The notes below the pieces were generated by a model. That model made no database searches and was not told where the DNA came from. It saw only the letters and a program-made list of their open reading frames with translations. Positions 15,645-24,515 of a DNA stretch of 33,520 bases are shown in pieces. Position 1 is the stretch's first letter. Every line of letters starts with the position of its first letter. This stretch comes from a virus, in the IMG/VR virus record IMGVR_UViG_3300042332_001711, positions 1 to 33,520 of that record. One strand, written 5' to 3'. Made by a program: the position numbers and the translations under genes.

Positions 15645-16235
15645 ATGCCTGTAAAGAAAAAACAAACTAAAACAAAAAAACAAGTACAACCAAAAAACCC
15701 ATTTGTAGATGTTACGTGTATTTTATCTGGAACAAATGATAAGATAAAGTATCTGCAACTAGCTAAGCAAGCTAGTAAATTAAAATTTGACTCAGTTGAA
15801 AGTTATGTGAAATATTACGTAACTAGAGAGTGTATCTTATTATTAAGACAAGGTTATACTGAAAAACAAATAAGAGATAAGTATGAGTGTGCAGATAAGA
15901 CGCAAGTACCACTCAGTGTGCTTAAGTTATATGTTAAGAAGTTTAAAAATAGAGCTAAGATAGAAAAGCTTGAAAAGAGAAAAGAAGTACAAGAGTATAT
16001 TAAGCAACAGGTAGGAGCTTATATAGTTAAACCTCATATTCGTAATTATATTGACCTAACTAGCCCCGGTCAAGTAGCAGAATTAACTAAGAGTTCATGT
16101 CTTCGACCAGATATATATCTTAATAACGGTAAAGCATGTAATGGTTGTCATATTTATAAATTGTGCAAGTGTGCAGCTCGTAAGTGGAATGATAAGCTAG
16201 ATGAACCCGTACCAGTAAAAAAGAAGAAAAAATGA
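15645..16235 (+). CDS. lysine-rich hypothetical protein with a cysteine cluster
   Basis: This 196-residue protein has Lys-rich tails (MPVKKKQTKTKK; ending KKKKK) and a helical middle (about 40-125, ESVESYVKYYV-like and EYIKQQVG segments). A CNGCHIYKLCKC cluster (about 165-176) has four cysteines that could bind zinc or an iron-sulphur cluster. The strong positive charge suggests DNA or RNA binding. The start overlaps no gene, and the stop overlaps the next start by 4 bp (ATGA). No family is recognised. Confidence 0.65.
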   Translation: MPVKKKQTKTKKQVQPKNPFVDVTCILSGTNDKIKYLQLAKQASKLKFDSVESYVKYYVTRECILLLRQGYTEKQIRDKYECADKTQVPLSVLKLYVKKFKNRAKIEKLEKRKEVQEYIKQQVGAYIVKPHIRNYIDLTSPGQVAELTKSSCLRPDIYLNNGKACNGCHIYKLCKCAARKWNDKLDEPVPVKKKKK

Positions 16236-17041
16236 TAGAGTCTGCTCTGAAAGAGCTTGAAATTTTCAATCAAATTACGTTTGTAGAGAGTGTTCATAAA
16301 TATTACATTAATAATGAACCGTCTGCACCAGTGTCTGTAACGGGGTTTATCAGTAAGTTTAAGCCTAAGTTCGATGAGGATAAATGGGCAAGAATAAAGG
16401 CAAAGAAGCTTGGGATCTCTATAGATGAGATGAAATTTATATGGAGTGAAAAAAATCTATTCTCTACAACTCTCGGTACATGTTTTCATAAGATGGTAGA
16501 AAGCATCTACACAGGGGTGAAATGGGATGTTAATAGACAGGAGCTTCAAACGTCTCTTGGAGATAGTTTATATGAGGATCTAAAGACATTGTTACCGGTT
16601 TTTATAGAGCAGTTTAAAGTGTTTTATAGAGACACAAAAAAGACATTTACAGTTGTTAAAAACGAGTTAGTTATTGGAGATTTAAACAACACAAGGATAT
16701 GTGGTACTATGGATATGTTAGTGTATAATAACCATAGTAAGCAGTACGAGATATATGATTTTAAAACAAATAAGGATATCACGTATAACAGTGTATATAA
16801 AGAAAGATACAATACACCTTTAGATACTTTGGAGGTATGTGAGTTTAATACATACTCATTGCAGCTTTCATTCTACAGGTATATTATTGAAAAATATACC
16901 AGTTTAAAAATAGGTGCACTATATATAGTGTGGTTTGATAGAGCTAAAAATATACCAGAGGTAATTAAAGTTAAAGATTATACTGGCTATATAAAAATGT
17001 TGCTTGAAAGATATAAGTCTACGGAGCTACTGGTCAGATAA
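16232..17041 (+). CDS. PD-(D/E)XK family nuclease
   Basis: This 269-residue protein shows the RecB/Cas4-type nuclease order: GTCFHKMVE (82-90, with H86), an E at about 145, GTMDMLV (159-165, with D161), YDFKTNK (175-181, D-x-K) and a Q motif YSLQLSFYRY (about 204-213). These are the metal-binding and catalytic residues of the superfamily as found in phage exonucleases. It overlaps the preceding gene by 4 bp and is the last gene of the plus-strand run. A role in DNA end processing is inferred. It may be single-strand or 5' exonuclease. Confidence 0.8.
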   Translation: MIESALKELEIFNQITFVESVHKYYINNEPSAPVSVTGFISKFKPKFDEDKWARIKAKKLGISIDEMKFIWSEKNLFSTTLGTCFHKMVESIYTGVKWDVNRQELQTSLGDSLYEDLKTLLPVFIEQFKVFYRDTKKTFTVVKNELVIGDLNNTRICGTMDMLVYNNHSKQYEIYDFKTNKDITYNSVYKERYNTPLDTLEVCEFNTYSLQLSFYRYIIEKYTSLKIGALYIVWFDRAKNIPEVIKVKDYTGYIKMLLERYKSTELLVR

Positions 17042-17089
17042 TCGTAGTAGAGTCTTAATACACTCGTGGCGTATCTCTTGATTTGTTAT

Positions 17090-17104
17090 ACTTGAAATTG
17101 TAGC
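17090..17104. repeat. 15-bp direct repeat of the fibre gene start, downstream copy
   Basis: ACTTGAAATTGTAGC here is identical to 20407-20421, where it encodes the ATISS residues of the fibre start, with a further TTTATAT match two bases on. In the fibre reading direction, this copy reads ATISSITNQE but without an ATG and stops after about 25 codons. This looks like the remnant of the start of a second fibre gene. Confidence 0.55.
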
Positions 17105-17112
17105 TGTTTATA

Positions 17113-20100
17113 TCAGGTGTGAGAATTTTTAATCTTAGATTTAAGTTCTTCTAATTCGGTTTTTAATTCTTTTACCGCCTCGATAAGTAGAGCTGTTATT
17201 TGGTTGTAGTGTACACCTTTTACAGGCTCTCCGTTACTCGTATCAGTAAATACAAGCTCAGGTACAATTTTTTCTACATCTTGAGCTATAACACCAATAT
17301 TTTTTTGTGCAAAAGGTTCATTTTTATAGTTGTAGAAAACACCATTTAGGTTCAATGTTTTTTCAAGTGCATTTGTAATAGGAGCTATATTAGTCTTGTA
17401 ATTTTTATCAGATATAATAACCGCTAAAGTACCGTTACTATCTACCCCGATAGATCTCGTTCCTGTACCTGCAAGTTGAGGTATTGTAACTGTGTTTGTA
17501 TTATTGTTAATATATATAGATGTTCCTATTACAGTTGCTCCGCTTATATTTGATGATGCTATACCGCTAATATTAGTTGTTATTTCTCCTAAATAAACAC
17601 TTCCGTAAGATGTAAATACTCTCAATTGAGAAAACATAATTTTAGCTTGATTATTAGATATAATAACGTAAACATAGACAGTTCGATTCTGTAAACTGCT
17701 CGGCTTTGAATCAACCCAAAGGCTAGAGTTGTTCATATCACTTGAGCTTGTAGACATTATATATTCCCTACCTTTTATAAATACAGACGTATCTGAGTTA
17801 TATACAATAAAACCGGTTGCAGATTGAAGACTCAGAGCCTCGAGGCCAGTGGCTCCTGAGCCACCATCCCAATACGCTAGCCCATCGTACACTGTGGTTG
17901 ATCCTATCAGTCTGCCGGCGAGTATTTGATCATAGCAACCGGTTATTCTTGTGTTTATATCAGCTATAGTGGTTCTATTTCTATACGACATGGTGATCGT
18001 AGCGTAGTTGTTTGAGTGACCAAACATTACGTGCGGTCCAAATGTCGGATGTATACCAGTCTGCACCTGATGCCACCAACCGTGCCGTACCCCGGTATTG
18101 GCCCAGTTAGTTATATTGTTTTGCGCGGTGTTTGTTTTTATAGCATATACTCTATGTATATATCCTTCAGTTAGGGGTAACTCAAAAATTACATAAATAG
18201 AACCATCAGTTGCAAAATAAATACCGGCAGATTGATAAGCATTGTCGGTAATAATAGAGTCATTAATACCAGCTCCCGTTGATGTTTCAAGCTGTCTTTT
18301 TGTACCTACCCAGGTCATAGCGCCTGTACCAGGAGTTAATTGTAATAAGGAACAATATGATCTATTTTCACCTGTCTTTGCGTACGTAAACGTGTGTAAG
18401 AAAATATTACCTGTTAAATGATATAGATAAGAACCTCTATTAGTAAAAGCCGGACCAGTGTAATCTACATCAGCGGTAAGAAGATTATCGAGTTTCGTTG
18501 CCCAGTCAGATGGCAGTGTTGCCATATTATCTGTGGTAATTATCATCGTATCACCGTTCCATTCAGAAAATACTCTAGTCGAAGAATTATACCTTTTAAT
18601 TCTCATTGTACCGTCACTCCGAACAACGCTTACGGCTGGTCTTAGATAGTCGGTTATTGTCGTGTCTTGAGTTATTGTAGACGGTACTTCTAGGGCGTTA
18701 TTAATTCCGCCAAGTATATTTCTTCTACTAGCTATATTACCTATATTACTAATTGTCCATTTTTGACTACCTGTAGTTTCGTTCGGCTGCTTAGAGTATG
18801 CAAGAGATCTAATTTTATTTGGAGATATAAAGTAACCGTTTATGAGCTGTTTGCCTAGCAAAGAAGCGTCTGTTGGTACACTCCAGATCATATTGTTTTG
18901 AGTGTGTGGGCTATTCGTTGCATGAAACGGTCTTCTTAAGACATCTTCCCAGGTGCTTCCGTTGTTTATGGAATCCGTTCGGACGCCGTACTGTACTACA
19001 GATGCACCCCACTCCTTATACGTCGTAACTACTACATCGCTATTAGGAGACTTGCGTTGAAAGAATTTCCAACCTGCCCACCAATTTGCGCCAGCTGTAC
19101 CCGGTACATGGGAATGCAGTGAAAAGAACGGAGAGACCCAGCTACCAGTATCTTGCATATTAAACCTGTGAGGGAATGCATATTCTTCGGTGAATGTACT
19201 TGTACTTGTATTGTACGTAAAGACAGAATTATAGTTACAGGATGTATCCCAGGTAACCCCATCTATATAAAATGAGCATAAATCTGATATTAATAAGCTG
19301 TTACCATTTAAGCTGTATCTTAAATTTGCGCGTTGTACTTCAGTGAAGTTTACTGTAAAACCGTAAATTGTAAAACCGGGATCAGTATGTGTTAACTCTA
19401 CATTAAAATCAGTAGTAGCTGCACCACCGGGTAAGACTGTCTGACCAACAACACCAACTCGCTTAGTGTATGTAGCCATTAAGGCAGAGTCAGATTTTCT
19501 ATAAAACCTATAGATAAGCTCTTTACGCTCTCTACCCTTGTTAGGTTCCGCAGTAGTATTATAAAACGCGGCAGATTTAAACACTGTTAACCACCAGTCA
19601 AGCTCTTTACAGTAAACAATAGACCCTAAGGATATGTTTATATTTGTCGTAGCTGCTAGAGTTGTTACATTATCAAACGTATGGAAGAACGGGTTCATTG
19701 TACCGTTTATATGAACCCAGTAATATTTATCTGCTGCACCTGCTGTGCTCTTTATTAAGCAATAAAATCCGTGTTCATTACCGTCAATAATAGTACTAAC
19801 AAATTCAGTGCTCAGTAAAAACGACGGACGGTATTCGTTATCTGTGTTTTTTAAGCCTGTTAAATTCTTATCTGATGCTGTTGCAAAATATTGTTTCTCC
19901 GTCAAACCGTCAGAAGACCCGCCTCTGAGACCTACCACAGAACCGTCTCGTTCGAGTATAAAATACGGAGAAGAGTAATAACTTGATTGAGGTCCTTCAA
20001 AGCTGCCTTTTATGTCTACATCTATGTATGTTTGTTCCCCTACCCTCGAAACATCTATATTAGAACCTTTTGCTAATTTTGAATTAACTTCATTCCATGT

Positions 20101-20424
20101 TGAAGATAACCCGTTTACTGTTGTGTAGGTATTTTGCCAATTCGAAGATAACCCGTTTACTGTTGTGCAGGTATTTTGCCAGTTACTAGATAGATTTTTA
20201 AAGTTCGTGTATGTATTTTGCCAATTCGAAGATAACCCGTTTACTGTTGTGTAGGTATTTTGCCAGTTACTTGACAAATCTTTATAATTTGTATACGGGT
20301 TCAATAGTGCAGTACCAAAAATTTTTACGTTAGTAAGAGTTCCTGCACTAGATATTCTAGAAACTGGTAAAGTATCATTGTCTTGCAATGTTCCGCCGTC
20401 TATTAAACTTGAAATTGTAGCCAT
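17113..20424 (-). CDS. large tail fibre with C-terminal self-cleaving chaperone (peptidase S74)
   Basis: This 1103-residue protein has a short N-terminus (MATISSLIDG), a coiled repeat region at residues 51-106 (four 14-residue units with the core SSNWQNTY), a long beta-rich shaft, and a C-terminal intramolecular chaperone domain (about 1004-1103) with SDKNYK as the likely Ser-Lys dyad, FYNY, GVIAQDVE and a HYNQITALLIEAVKEL coiled coil. S74 domains trimerise fibres and then cut themselves off. This domain indicates a receptor-binding or side-tail fibre. The start is 8 bases after a TATAAATA on the coding strand, consistent with late expression. Confidence 0.9.
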   Translation of the reverse strand: MATISSLIDGGTLQDNDTLPVSRISSAGTLTNVKIFGTALLNPYTNYKDLSSNWQNTYTTVNGLSSNWQNTYTNFKNLSSNWQNTCTTVNGLSSNWQNTYTTVNGLSSTWNEVNSKLAKGSNIDVSRVGEQTYIDVDIKGSFEGPQSSYYSSPYFILERDGSVVGLRGGSSDGLTEKQYFATASDKNLTGLKNTDNEYRPSFLLSTEFVSTIIDGNEHGFYCLIKSTAGAADKYYWVHINGTMNPFFHTFDNVTTLAATTNINISLGSIVYCKELDWWLTVFKSAAFYNTTAEPNKGRERKELIYRFYRKSDSALMATYTKRVGVVGQTVLPGGAATTDFNVELTHTDPGFTIYGFTVNFTEVQRANLRYSLNGNSLLISDLCSFYIDGVTWDTSCNYNSVFTYNTSTSTFTEEYAFPHRFNMQDTGSWVSPFFSLHSHVPGTAGANWWAGWKFFQRKSPNSDVVVTTYKEWGASVVQYGVRTDSINNGSTWEDVLRRPFHATNSPHTQNNMIWSVPTDASLLGKQLINGYFISPNKIRSLAYSKQPNETTGSQKWTISNIGNIASRRNILGGINNALEVPSTITQDTTITDYLRPAVSVVRSDGTMRIKRYNSSTRVFSEWNGDTMIITTDNMATLPSDWATKLDNLLTADVDYTGPAFTNRGSYLYHLTGNIFLHTFTYAKTGENRSYCSLLQLTPGTGAMTWVGTKRQLETSTGAGINDSIITDNAYQSAGIYFATDGSIYVIFELPLTEGYIHRVYAIKTNTAQNNITNWANTGVRHGWWHQVQTGIHPTFGPHVMFGHSNNYATITMSYRNRTTIADINTRITGCYDQILAGRLIGSTTVYDGLAYWDGGSGATGLEALSLQSATGFIVYNSDTSVFIKGREYIMSTSSSDMNNSSLWVDSKPSSLQNRTVYVYVIISNNQAKIMFSQLRVFTSYGSVYLGEITTNISGIASSNISGATVIGTSIYINNNTNTVTIPQLAGTGTRSIGVDSNGTLAVIISDKNYKTNIAPITNALEKTLNLNGVFYNYKNEPFAQKNIGVIAQDVEKIVPELVFTDTSNGEPVKGVHYNQITALLIEAVKELKTELEELKSKIKNSHT
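20107..20274 (-). repeat. four 42-bp units encoding a 14-residue fibre repeat
   Basis: Units at residues 51-64, 65-78, 79-92 and 93-106 of the fibre each begin SSNWQNT. Three have the TVNGL ending and one has the NFKNL ending. One unit has Cys for Tyr. The units are close to each other at the DNA level and are a likely site of copy-number change by slippage. Confidence 0.85.
20407..20421. repeat. 15-bp direct repeat at the fibre gene start
   Basis: This is the partner of 17090-17104. It covers codons 2-6 of the fibre gene. The two copies bracket the whole gene. Confidence 0.55.
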
Positions 20425-20431
20425 TTATATG

Positions 20432-20797
20432 TTATTTATACACTATATTGGCTAGTACCCCATATACAAAAATGCTTGTTATATATACAGGTAAAATTAA
20501 TAAACTCGGAACAGTTAAACAGATACAGATAGTTACAGTAACCCAAAAACTTAAACACAACGGACAAGATATAAGTTTAATAAGAAACAACACTATACGG
20601 TTATTTTTTGATATTTCATTTCTCTCTATAAACAAATACTGAGGAAACGTTATCTCGGGTGGTAATTCTTCAAATTTTTTAAAATATCTACCAAAACCTA
20701 AAAGCTTACAGTACTCATAGAATGCGTGAGTGTTAAACCATAAAAAATTTAAAGCTGTTACTGTAGTTGTAGCAATAAAAAAATCAATAAACGACAT
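20432..20797 (-). CDS. small membrane protein with a CPLC motif
   Basis: This 121-residue protein has an N-terminal hydrophobic stretch (about 2-22), a charged middle (FKKFEELPPE, then ERNEISKNNR), and two strongly hydrophobic segments near the C-terminus (about 72-92 and 94-118) around SCPLCLSFW. The C-x-x-C at the start of a membrane segment resembles DUF1360-like phage membrane proteins. The start codon overlaps the late promoter-like CATAAATA of the divergent gene. Function is unknown. Confidence 0.7.
   Translation of the reverse strand: MSFIDFFIATTTVTALNFLWFNTHAFYEYCKLLGFGRYFKKFEELPPEITFPQYLFIERNEISKNNRIVLFLIKLISCPLCLSFWVTVTICICLTVPSLLILPVYITSIFVYGVLANIVYK
20433..20440 (-). promoter_or_regulatory. 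late promoter, exact TATAAATA, for the fibre gene
   Basis: An exact late motif on the minus strand, 8 bases before the fibre start at 20424, within the 3' end of the membrane protein gene. Confidence 0.75.
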
Positions 20798-20802
20798 AAA
20801 TA
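20795..20802 (+). promoter_or_regulatory. late promoter-like CATAAATA
   Basis: A one-base variant of TATAAATA, 15 bases before the ATG at 20818. It overlaps the start codon of the divergent membrane protein gene. Confidence 0.55.
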
Positions 20803-20817
20803 TAAGTATAATTAATT

Positions 20818-21276
20818 ATGAATTTTGAAGATCTCTACTCTCGTTTGTTTGTAAAAGAAGCTCAACAACCTGAAGAACAAGGTGATGTTGCTCCTGAAAT
20901 GAATTATGATGATCTATCTGATGAAACAGATTTTGATGAAATAGAGGATAATACCCCTACTCCAGACAAATACGATGTTGAACCAATGCCTATTCCAAAA
21001 AATACGAGTAACAGCGTTAACGATTTACAGGGATATGTTGATAAGCTTCAAGAATTTTTAAAGGTGTTAAATGGCACTAGTGGAGATTCTTTGCAAAAAT
21101 TTGTTATTAGCGCTGAAAGACAAAATAGCTTGCTTCAGGGTATAGCTGATGACACAGCTGACGATATTACTAAACTTGCTGGTCAATTAGCGACTCTTGT
21201 ACAAACTCTTAACGGGTTTGTTAACATGGCTGAGAGACGCAAGAGAGAGTTAGCAGTAGCTGCTAGCCAAGTTTAA
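20818..21276 (+). CDS. acidic late protein with a possible capsid-targeting N-terminus
   Basis: This is a 152-residue protein. The N-terminus (MNFEDLYSRLFVKE, then AQ) resembles those of the genes at 11217 and 13143. Next is an acidic, disordered stretch (about 15-58, rich in Asp, Glu and Pro), then helices at about 65-150, probably a coiled coil (LQGYVDKLQEFLKVL and later LAGQLATLVQTLNGF). A head or scaffold-associated role is possible by analogy with T4 small core proteins but is not shown. Confidence 0.7.
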   Translation: MNFEDLYSRLFVKEAQQPEEQGDVAPEMNYDDLSDETDFDEIEDNTPTPDKYDVEPMPIPKNTSNSVNDLQGYVDKLQEFLKVLNGTSGDSLQKFVISAERQNSLLQGIADDTADDITKLAGQLATLVQTLNGFVNMAERRKRELAVAASQV

Positions 21277-21297
21277 GATTTAGTATAAACTATACGA

Positions 21298-22323
21298 GTG
21301 GAATTACCGCTCGATTTTGTAATACAGCATCTTTATACGTACTGCAAGAGACCTACGTATAAGAAGAATGATGGGTCGTATAATGCAGAGTGTTGTGTGT
21401 GTAATGAAGGTGCTTCGAGTGGGTCAAAAAGACGTTTATTTTATTTTCCGTCTGAAAGATATTTTTATTGTTTTAACTGCACTCGTTCGTGGAATGAAAT
21501 TACCTGGTTACAGGAAGTAACTAAAAAATCTGCATCTGAATTACTAAGAGAAGCAAAAGATTTTATACCAGATATACATGTATCAAAGCAAAAGGATGAA
21601 CAACCTTTTGTCTCGCCGTCTTGTACACAGATACCAGTTATACCAGAAGATTCAATAGATATATTAGATGATAAGCAGTGTTCATTTTACAATGATGTAC
21701 CTGTTATTAGAGATCTTATAATAAAGGCAGATAGTTATTGCTGTAAGAGGAGACTGAAATCTGCTATTAATAAACCTAAATCCTTGTTTGTGTCACCTAA
21801 AGATTATGTACACGCAAATAGGTTAGTTATACCGTTTTACGGGGAATCTAATAAGATAGAGTCGTATCAGAGTAGAGCGTTACTCGAGAATACACACCCT
21901 AAGTATTTAACAAAGTACGGCGAAAAATGTTTTTACGGTGAAAATAGTATACAGATAGATATACCTTATCTTTTTATATTAGAAGGACCGATAGATACGA
22001 TGTTCGTACAAAACGGGTTAGCTATTGGTGGAGCGAAGGTGACTTTAAGACAGAGCTCGTTTTTAGTAAAGCATTTCGATAAAGAGATTATTTATATTTT
22101 CGATAACGATAAGGATAACCCTGATATGCAAAAGAATATTTTAAATCACATCGATCAAGGCAAAAGAGTCTTTATATGGCCTAAGGAGTTAAAACAATAT
22201 AAAGATATTAATGAAGTATGCTGTGCATACGAGCTAGATCATATATCTACAAAGTTCTTGTTAGAGAATTCGTTTAAAGGAATTGAAGCTAGCGTTAAAT
22301 ACAGAACGTCTCTAAAAACGTGA
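21298..22323 (+). CDS. DNA primase (zinc finger plus TOPRIM)
   Basis: This 341-residue protein starts with GTG. A zinc-binding unit of CHC2 type uses C32/C35 and C58/C61 (CCVC and CFNC), and a TOPRIM domain follows with LFILEGPIDTMFV (the glutamate motif) and IYIFDNDKDNPD (the DxD motif). This is the layout of T4 gp61-like primases, which work with the gp41 helicase. The 3' end overlaps the end of the convergent 76-residue gene by 12 bp. Confidence 0.85.
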   Translation: MELPLDFVIQHLYTYCKRPTYKKNDGSYNAECCVCNEGASSGSKRRLFYFPSERYFYCFNCTRSWNEITWLQEVTKKSASELLREAKDFIPDIHVSKQKDEQPFVSPSCTQIPVIPEDSIDILDDKQCSFYNDVPVIRDLIIKADSYCCKRRLKSAINKPKSLFVSPKDYVHANRLVIPFYGESNKIESYQSRALLENTHPKYLTKYGEKCFYGENSIQIDIPYLFILEGPIDTMFVQNGLAIGGAKVTLRQSSFLVKHFDKEIIYIFDNDKDNPDMQKNILNHIDQGKRVFIWPKELKQYKDINEVCCAYELDHISTKFLLENSFKGIEASVKYRTSLKT

Positions 22324-22542
22324 AAGATGAAAATTTATTGCTTTTATAAATTTATCTTTATAATTTGGTATCTTGTTAGGTATCTCTGTAATTTGCTCGT
22401 TATTACTTTTTAACCTTTCGTACTCGCTTTTTAACTGCTGAATGAATTTACCAGAAAATGCAATTTGCTTAGGATACCGCAAGCGTGTTACAACCTTCAT
22501 TGAAGAAGGTTGCTCATGAGTATTTTGTTCAGTGTAGAGCAT
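22312..22542 (-). CDS. small hypothetical protein
   Basis: This 76-residue basic protein starts 2 bp after the stop of the 413-residue gene and overlaps the 3' end of primase on the opposite strand. Sequence such as FIQQLKSEYERLKSNNEQI suggests a helix, with a basic C-terminus. No family is recognised. Confidence 0.6.
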   Translation of the reverse strand: MLYTEQNTHEQPSSMKVVTRLRYPKQIAFSGKFIQQLKSEYERLKSNNEQITEIPNKIPNYKDKFIKAINFHLSRF

Positions 22543-22543
22543 A

Positions 22544-23785
22544 TTACAACTTTACTCCAGCTGCTTGATTTAGTCCGCCTAGCATATTTGAAAGCTGTTC
22601 TTTACCTTGTCCTTCCTTTTTATTAATATGGAGACATAGAGCTTTAAACGCTTCAATAAACTGTTTAGATGTGCTTGTATTCAATCTTTCAATATTCTCT
22701 ATTGTTAACAGAGGTATACTACCAGTCAAATTTCGTGTACTGGTAATCTGAGCGTTACTTTTATCCTGCACAGTAACTTCATATTCCGTACCCTGTAGAT
22801 CACCTGTCTCTATGAAAGATATGTATGGATCTTGTGTGTTCGAGTCACTCGGTTTTGCAGATTTTAAAGTAAGAGGAGCTTCAATTTTAGTAAGAGTATT
22901 AAAAATAAATTCATCAAATACTTGCTTACTTAGTACCGCTAATGTTAAAAGTTCTTTAACGTAAATACCGTCTACTTCTTCCTCAAGATTTTTTATGTAA
23001 TTAGTTGACTGAAAACGCACTAAAAGGTATTTAATTGCACTAAAAGGGTTGTAACTCTTTTTGAATACATTTATACCGTCATTTACTCCCGTAGCGTATT
23101 TATCAGTTTCAATAAATAAACTTTTTACAAGCCCGTTATAGCTCCCACTATATATTTTTTTGATATTGATTCCGCTCTTTATTTTTCTCGTAACAGAAAC
23201 ACGCTTATTAATAATCTCATATAAAGCAGGTAAAATAAATTTACTTTTATAAGCTTCGTATGCAGCTTGCTGTAAGACATCGCGCTCTCTCTTAGAATCT
23301 TTATACGCTTTTCCGACAGGCGGATTAAAAAATGCATAGTCATCAGCAGGGGTTAGTTTCTTTGCATCACTTGTCCAAGTGGTAATTATACTATACGCTG
23401 CTGAGTTCGGTGTTATATATTGTGCTTGGGTGTTGTTAAGAAAATCATCTTTTTTAATAACACCTGGCGGCGTAATTAACGGAAACTTATCATTGCTCTT
23501 TGTATTGATATCATCATTCCAGTAAAGAGAATATATAAGGTCTTGTAAAGTTATAAAATCTTCATCGACACTATTTTTACTAAAACGTCTTGCTTGAACT
23601 GTATATGTAAATGCTTGCTCAAAATCTTTTGCAAAAGTATTTGTATCTCCGATATCAGAATTTTTAAGCTTTTCTTTTACCGCATATAACCAGCTTGTTG
23701 TATCCGCTAGAGCTGCAGCTATATCTGCATAATTTGATTCAAGCAATAATACACTCTCAACCAGATCTACAAAAGATATACTCAT
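22544..23785 (-). CDS. hypothetical protein, probably virion-associated
   Basis: This 413-residue protein has no recognised domain. The N-terminus (MSISFVDLVESVLLLE, then SN) has the same pattern as the three small late proteins: a phenylalanine, an acidic-leucine pair, hydrophobics, and E before a small residue, with LLE fitting [LI]-x-E cleavage. The rest is a mix of helices and beta regions (for example GYDLQGTEYEVTVQD-like segments near 330-345), and the C-terminus is Gly/Asn-rich. A head or internal-protein role is suggested by this N-terminus alone. Confidence 0.65.
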   Translation of the reverse strand: MSISFVDLVESVLLLESNYADIAAALADTTSWLYAVKEKLKNSDIGDTNTFAKDFEQAFTYTVQARRFSKNSVDEDFITLQDLIYSLYWNDDINTKSNDKFPLITPPGVIKKDDFLNNTQAQYITPNSAAYSIITTWTSDAKKLTPADDYAFFNPPVGKAYKDSKRERDVLQQAAYEAYKSKFILPALYEIINKRVSVTRKIKSGINIKKIYSGSYNGLVKSLFIETDKYATGVNDGINVFKKSYNPFSAIKYLLVRFQSTNYIKNLEEEVDGIYVKELLTLAVLSKQVFDEFIFNTLTKIEAPLTLKSAKPSDSNTQDPYISFIETGDLQGTEYEVTVQDKSNAQITSTRNLTGSIPLLTIENIERLNTSTSKQFIEAFKALCLHINKKEGQGKEQLSNMLGGLNQAAGVKL

Positions 23786-23808
23786 ATATCTTATTATTTA
23801 GTCATGTT

Positions 23809-24447
23809 TTACGAATAAAACGGAGTAATTAAGCTCGGAGTATCCTCTCCGTACATATTACCGTGCTCGTTTATGTAAAGTTTAATTTGATCGAGTCTTG
23901 CAAGAGGGTGTTTATCAAGAGTTATTACAGCCGGACAATCACTTAATGGAAAGAATCTACCTGTGCTTTTTTCGTAAGATGTAACGAGAGCTTGAAATAT
24001 ATTATCAATTTCTTGTCTATATTGTAAATCAGTCTCTCTGTTTTTCTTTTCTTCGACCTTTATATCTTTGTGTATAGGTAAATAAAATATAATATCGTAA
24101 AGCTTTAAAGACTCTGCTGCAATTGTTTTGCACTCAACAATAAAATTGTCTGATACTTTTTTATTAGCATTGAGCCATAGGGAGTATGCAATATTATCTA
24201 CAACACAGCGATCATAAACGTTATATTTATTACCGGTTTTTGAAGATTGCTGTACCTCATCGATTAGAGCGTCAAGTATAATTTTTTGACTTTTCTCCGT
24301 GCCTTTTTTATTTATTTTAAGCTTTTTTTCTTCGATAATATCTCTATAAGAAGTCTCAGGTTTCTTATACATAGGCCACTGATCAAGAAATCCTTCAATT
24401 AAAGTCGACTTACCCACAGACTGGGCACCCATAAACGCAATTCTCAT
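23809..24447 (-). CDS. P-loop nucleotide kinase-like protein
   Basis: This 212-residue protein has Walker A at residues 7-15 (GAQSVGKST) directly after the first strand, and a YDRCVVDNIAYSLW block (about 78-91) that fits the DRx acidic motif of the NadR/thymidylate-kinase-like family. Later strands (YDIIFYLPI) and the charged lid-like helix KVEEKKNRETDLQYR match the same fold. It would transfer phosphate to a nucleoside, ribosylnicotinamide or similar substrate. The exact substrate cannot be told. An IR copy (24490-24510) lies in its 5' leader. Confidence 0.75.
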   Translation of the reverse strand: MRIAFMGAQSVGKSTLIEGFLDQWPMYKKPETSYRDIIEEKKLKINKKGTEKSQKIILDALIDEVQQSSKTGNKYNVYDRCVVDNIAYSLWLNANKKVSDNFIVECKTIAAESLKLYDIIFYLPIHKDIKVEEKKNRETDLQYRQEIDNIFQALVTSYEKSTGRFFPLSDCPAVITLDKHPLARLDQIKLYINEHGNMYGEDTPSLITPFYS

Positions 24448-24489
24448 AGTAATAAATTAAGCCGGTAATACGTATTAATCAAATAATCT

Positions 24490-24510
24490 CTAGTGCTCAA
24501 CAAAGACTAA
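24490..24510. repeat. inverted repeat flanking hsp20, 3' copy
   Basis: The 20-bp stretch CTAGTGCTCAACA..GACTAA is the reverse complement of 25028-25047 with one extra A. It starts 5 bp past the hsp20 stop. Confidence 0.75.
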
Positions 24511-24515
24511 TTTAA

